A DNA stretch of 64,000 bases from Sambucus nigra (taxonomy: Eukaryota; Streptophyta; Magnoliopsida; Dipsacales; Adoxaceae): contig OX422210.1 of assembly GCA_949130495.1 (NCBI GenBank), positions 638,500,585 through 638,564,584 of the forward strand. Direction: 5' to 3'. Below are positions 62,314 through 64,000 of the stretch, piece after piece. The notes beneath the pieces were generated by a model, which was not told the origin of the DNA, did not search any database, and saw nothing but the letters and a program-made list of their open reading frames with translations. The number at the start of each line of letters is the position of its first letter. Positions within the stretch are counted from its first letter, which is position 1. The position numbers and the translations under genes were made by a program.

Positions 62314-63977
62314 TGTCACAATCCCGTCCCAAAATAGTTGTGGGGAACGAGTGTCTTGACATGCCACCAAGGCAACAAATATTCTAACTTAAATTGTTTC
62401 CTTAATTAAATGCAACGGAAATACAATTCCATGGTTATGAATCGTAAAATACTCAAATTAAAGGAATTACGTCATCAAAGCTTTATAAAAGGAAACTTCA
62501 TTTATATTACAAGTAACAACTTAAAATGAAATTTAAAACTTATTACAAGAGAGCCAAACATGCTCTATATGATATAACAAACTTTTTACTTAAAATAATA
62601 AAAAGAGCTCTAAAAGCTCGATCTTCCACAGTCCTTTTATGTTCCTTCCAAGCCTATTTATTTCCTGAAAAATGGTTAGTTATGAAACATCAGCTAAAAG
62701 CCGAGTGAGGTTCAATCTCTAGACATTCTAAGATTTTATTCAGAAAATTGATACCTATTCAAATCCAAAGAGCAGACATATACATATATGGATAGGAATT
62801 TGCTGTATAAAATTTAAGATGACAGTATAAAGAAATGAATAGCACAGAATATAACAGATACAACAAATCAATTTTCAATATCTTTTTCATTCAATCATAT
62901 CATTTGATGGCCAAGTACACTCTATTACCATATTCTTCTACCATATTATTCCCCGGTAGTTGAGGGTCAATCGAACTTGTTCGTCACAAAGCCTTATTTA
63001 GGGCACACCAGCGATAACCCAGCTGGGAAGGTCAGTCAGTAAGAGAGGTCCCTTAGGCCTAATCTTATTTCCAATATTCAATATCATTTTTAAAACACTT
63101 TTTCATCGGTATGTCTATATGGACAAATATAAACATATCACAAGGAATCAATCATCGGTATTAGATGAATTTTGAGGATAAAAGCATTTCACAAAATATA
63201 TATGGTTTGTATAATATCATATAATTAAAACGCACGAGGAATGCCAGAGTACTCACCTAAAACAAAAGTTCAAAGTTATAGAAAAAGAGTCTTGGATCGT
63301 TAATCTTGAGACGAAACTTCTTCTTACTTTCCCCGCACTTTCTCACTATTTCTCTTTCATATTTGGGATGGATTTAGTTTAATAATGATCCTAAGGCTTC
63401 TATTTATAGTTTCCCAAAGTTATTTAGGTGTTGACACGTGTCTGGGTGATAAGGCTTTCACTTTGGTGAGTCGCCGTTCACGTGTCGTGCAACGGATCAA
63501 CCTTGCAGTCTTGGTTTACCAAATGGCGACGTGTTTTGCCTTTTTCTAGAGGATTGACATAATTTTTATCCTCTCCTATAAAGGCGACACGTGTGAATTG
63601 GAGGTGTCCAAAAAAAAGCACGAGGTGGAAAGCAAGAGGTGGAGAGTTATTAAGGGTATAAGGGTCATTTTACACCTGAAGGGTATTTTAGTAATTTTAC
63701 ACCCTACATTTTCAATATTTCTTATAGGTCCTTCAAAATATTTTATTTACAAAATGGTCCTTCATATATTTTCATTTTAGTCCCTGAAACTTTCTTTATT
63801 TAAAAATTAAGTTCCTAAAGTTTCATAAAATTTCATTTTCTACCCCAAAACTTATCATTTAGTTTAGGATATTCCATAAGACTTTGATTTTATCAATTTT
63901 GATGAAAAATGAGGTTATTTCAAAGTGTTTAAGTAGGCCTAACTAGCCCCCCCCCTTCAACCAATCAAAATATTACA
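62314..63977 (-). repeat. Element H: probable solo LTR
   Basis: TGTCACAATCCCGTCCC at 62314 to AATATTACA at 63977; on minus it starts TGTAATATTTTG and ends GGGATTGTGACA, like chromovirus LTRs. No PBS on the left and no clear PPT on the right. Flanks CAGGT and CATGG do not match exactly, so a 5-bp duplication is not proven. TATA box on minus at 63400-63408 (TATAAATAG). Upstream are G-box palindromes ACACGTGT at 63435-63442 and 63587-63594 and CACGTG near 63479-63484. Confidence 0.5.
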
Positions 63978-64000
63978 CATGGTGTGGTAATAGGACAAAA

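Overview
The window is plant nuclear DNA that consists almost entirely of nested LTR retrotransposons. I found no host gene, no tRNA or rRNA gene and no bacterial feature. The evidence for a plant (probably a dicot with a large, repeat-rich genome; species not determinable) is the mix of families: Athila-like, Tat/Ogre-like and Del/Tekay-like Ty3/gypsy elements and a SIRE/Maximus-like Ty1/copia element, with tRNA-Met-type and Tat-type primer binding sites and terminal direct repeats of 0.56 to 2.8 kb. Nearly all reading frames are interrupted.

Nesting, from the oldest layer up. (D) An Athila-like element on + is the base layer: its reverse transcriptase to integrase remnant starts at 7156, jumps over insert B to 50063, and its 3' LTR (52114-62163) is split by insert G. 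(A) A pol-less Athila-derived element on - (5' LTR 5101-7155, internal 1840-5100, rest of 3' LTR 1069-1839) sits in the RT of D. (E) A Tat-type element on - (LTR 505-1068, gag start, continuing off the left edge) sits in the 3' LTR of A. (B) A Del/Tekay-like element on + (9143-50057, TSD TATAG at 9138 and 50058) sits in the integrase of D. (F) A SIRE-like copia element on - (14246-23256, TSD ATGAC) sits exactly at the RT catalytic motif of B. (C) A Tat/Ogre-like element on - sits in the integrase tail of B; it survives as a solo LTR (25383-27130, TSD AGGAG) and again as a 3'-truncated element (29562-47014) with PBS and 5' LTR. (G) A gag-less Del/Tekay-like element on + (53088-61871, TSD GTTAT) sits in the 3' LTR of D. 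(H) A probable solo LTR on - (62314-63977) closes the window.

The block C-LTR + B integrase tail + B 3' LTR is present twice (25383-29561 and 45304-50057). The simplest account is one tandem duplication with a breakpoint at 29561/29562, followed by LTR-LTR recombination that left the solo LTR.

Two things deserve attention. First, the LTRs of B and G carry tandem arrays made of a near-constant spacer and a variable hairpin. The two arms of the hairpin change together from unit to unit. More generally, every LTR family here has its own palindromic word repeated upstream of its TATA-like box. Second, element C carries two extra genes antisense to gag-pol: an intron-containing plant-mobile-domain-like gene and a DUF7745-like gene. 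Each has its own TATA box preceded by the same TGCC-N4-GGCA palindrome that is clustered next to the TATA box of the LTR of C. This looks like an element-encoded regulatory circuit, but that function is inference.
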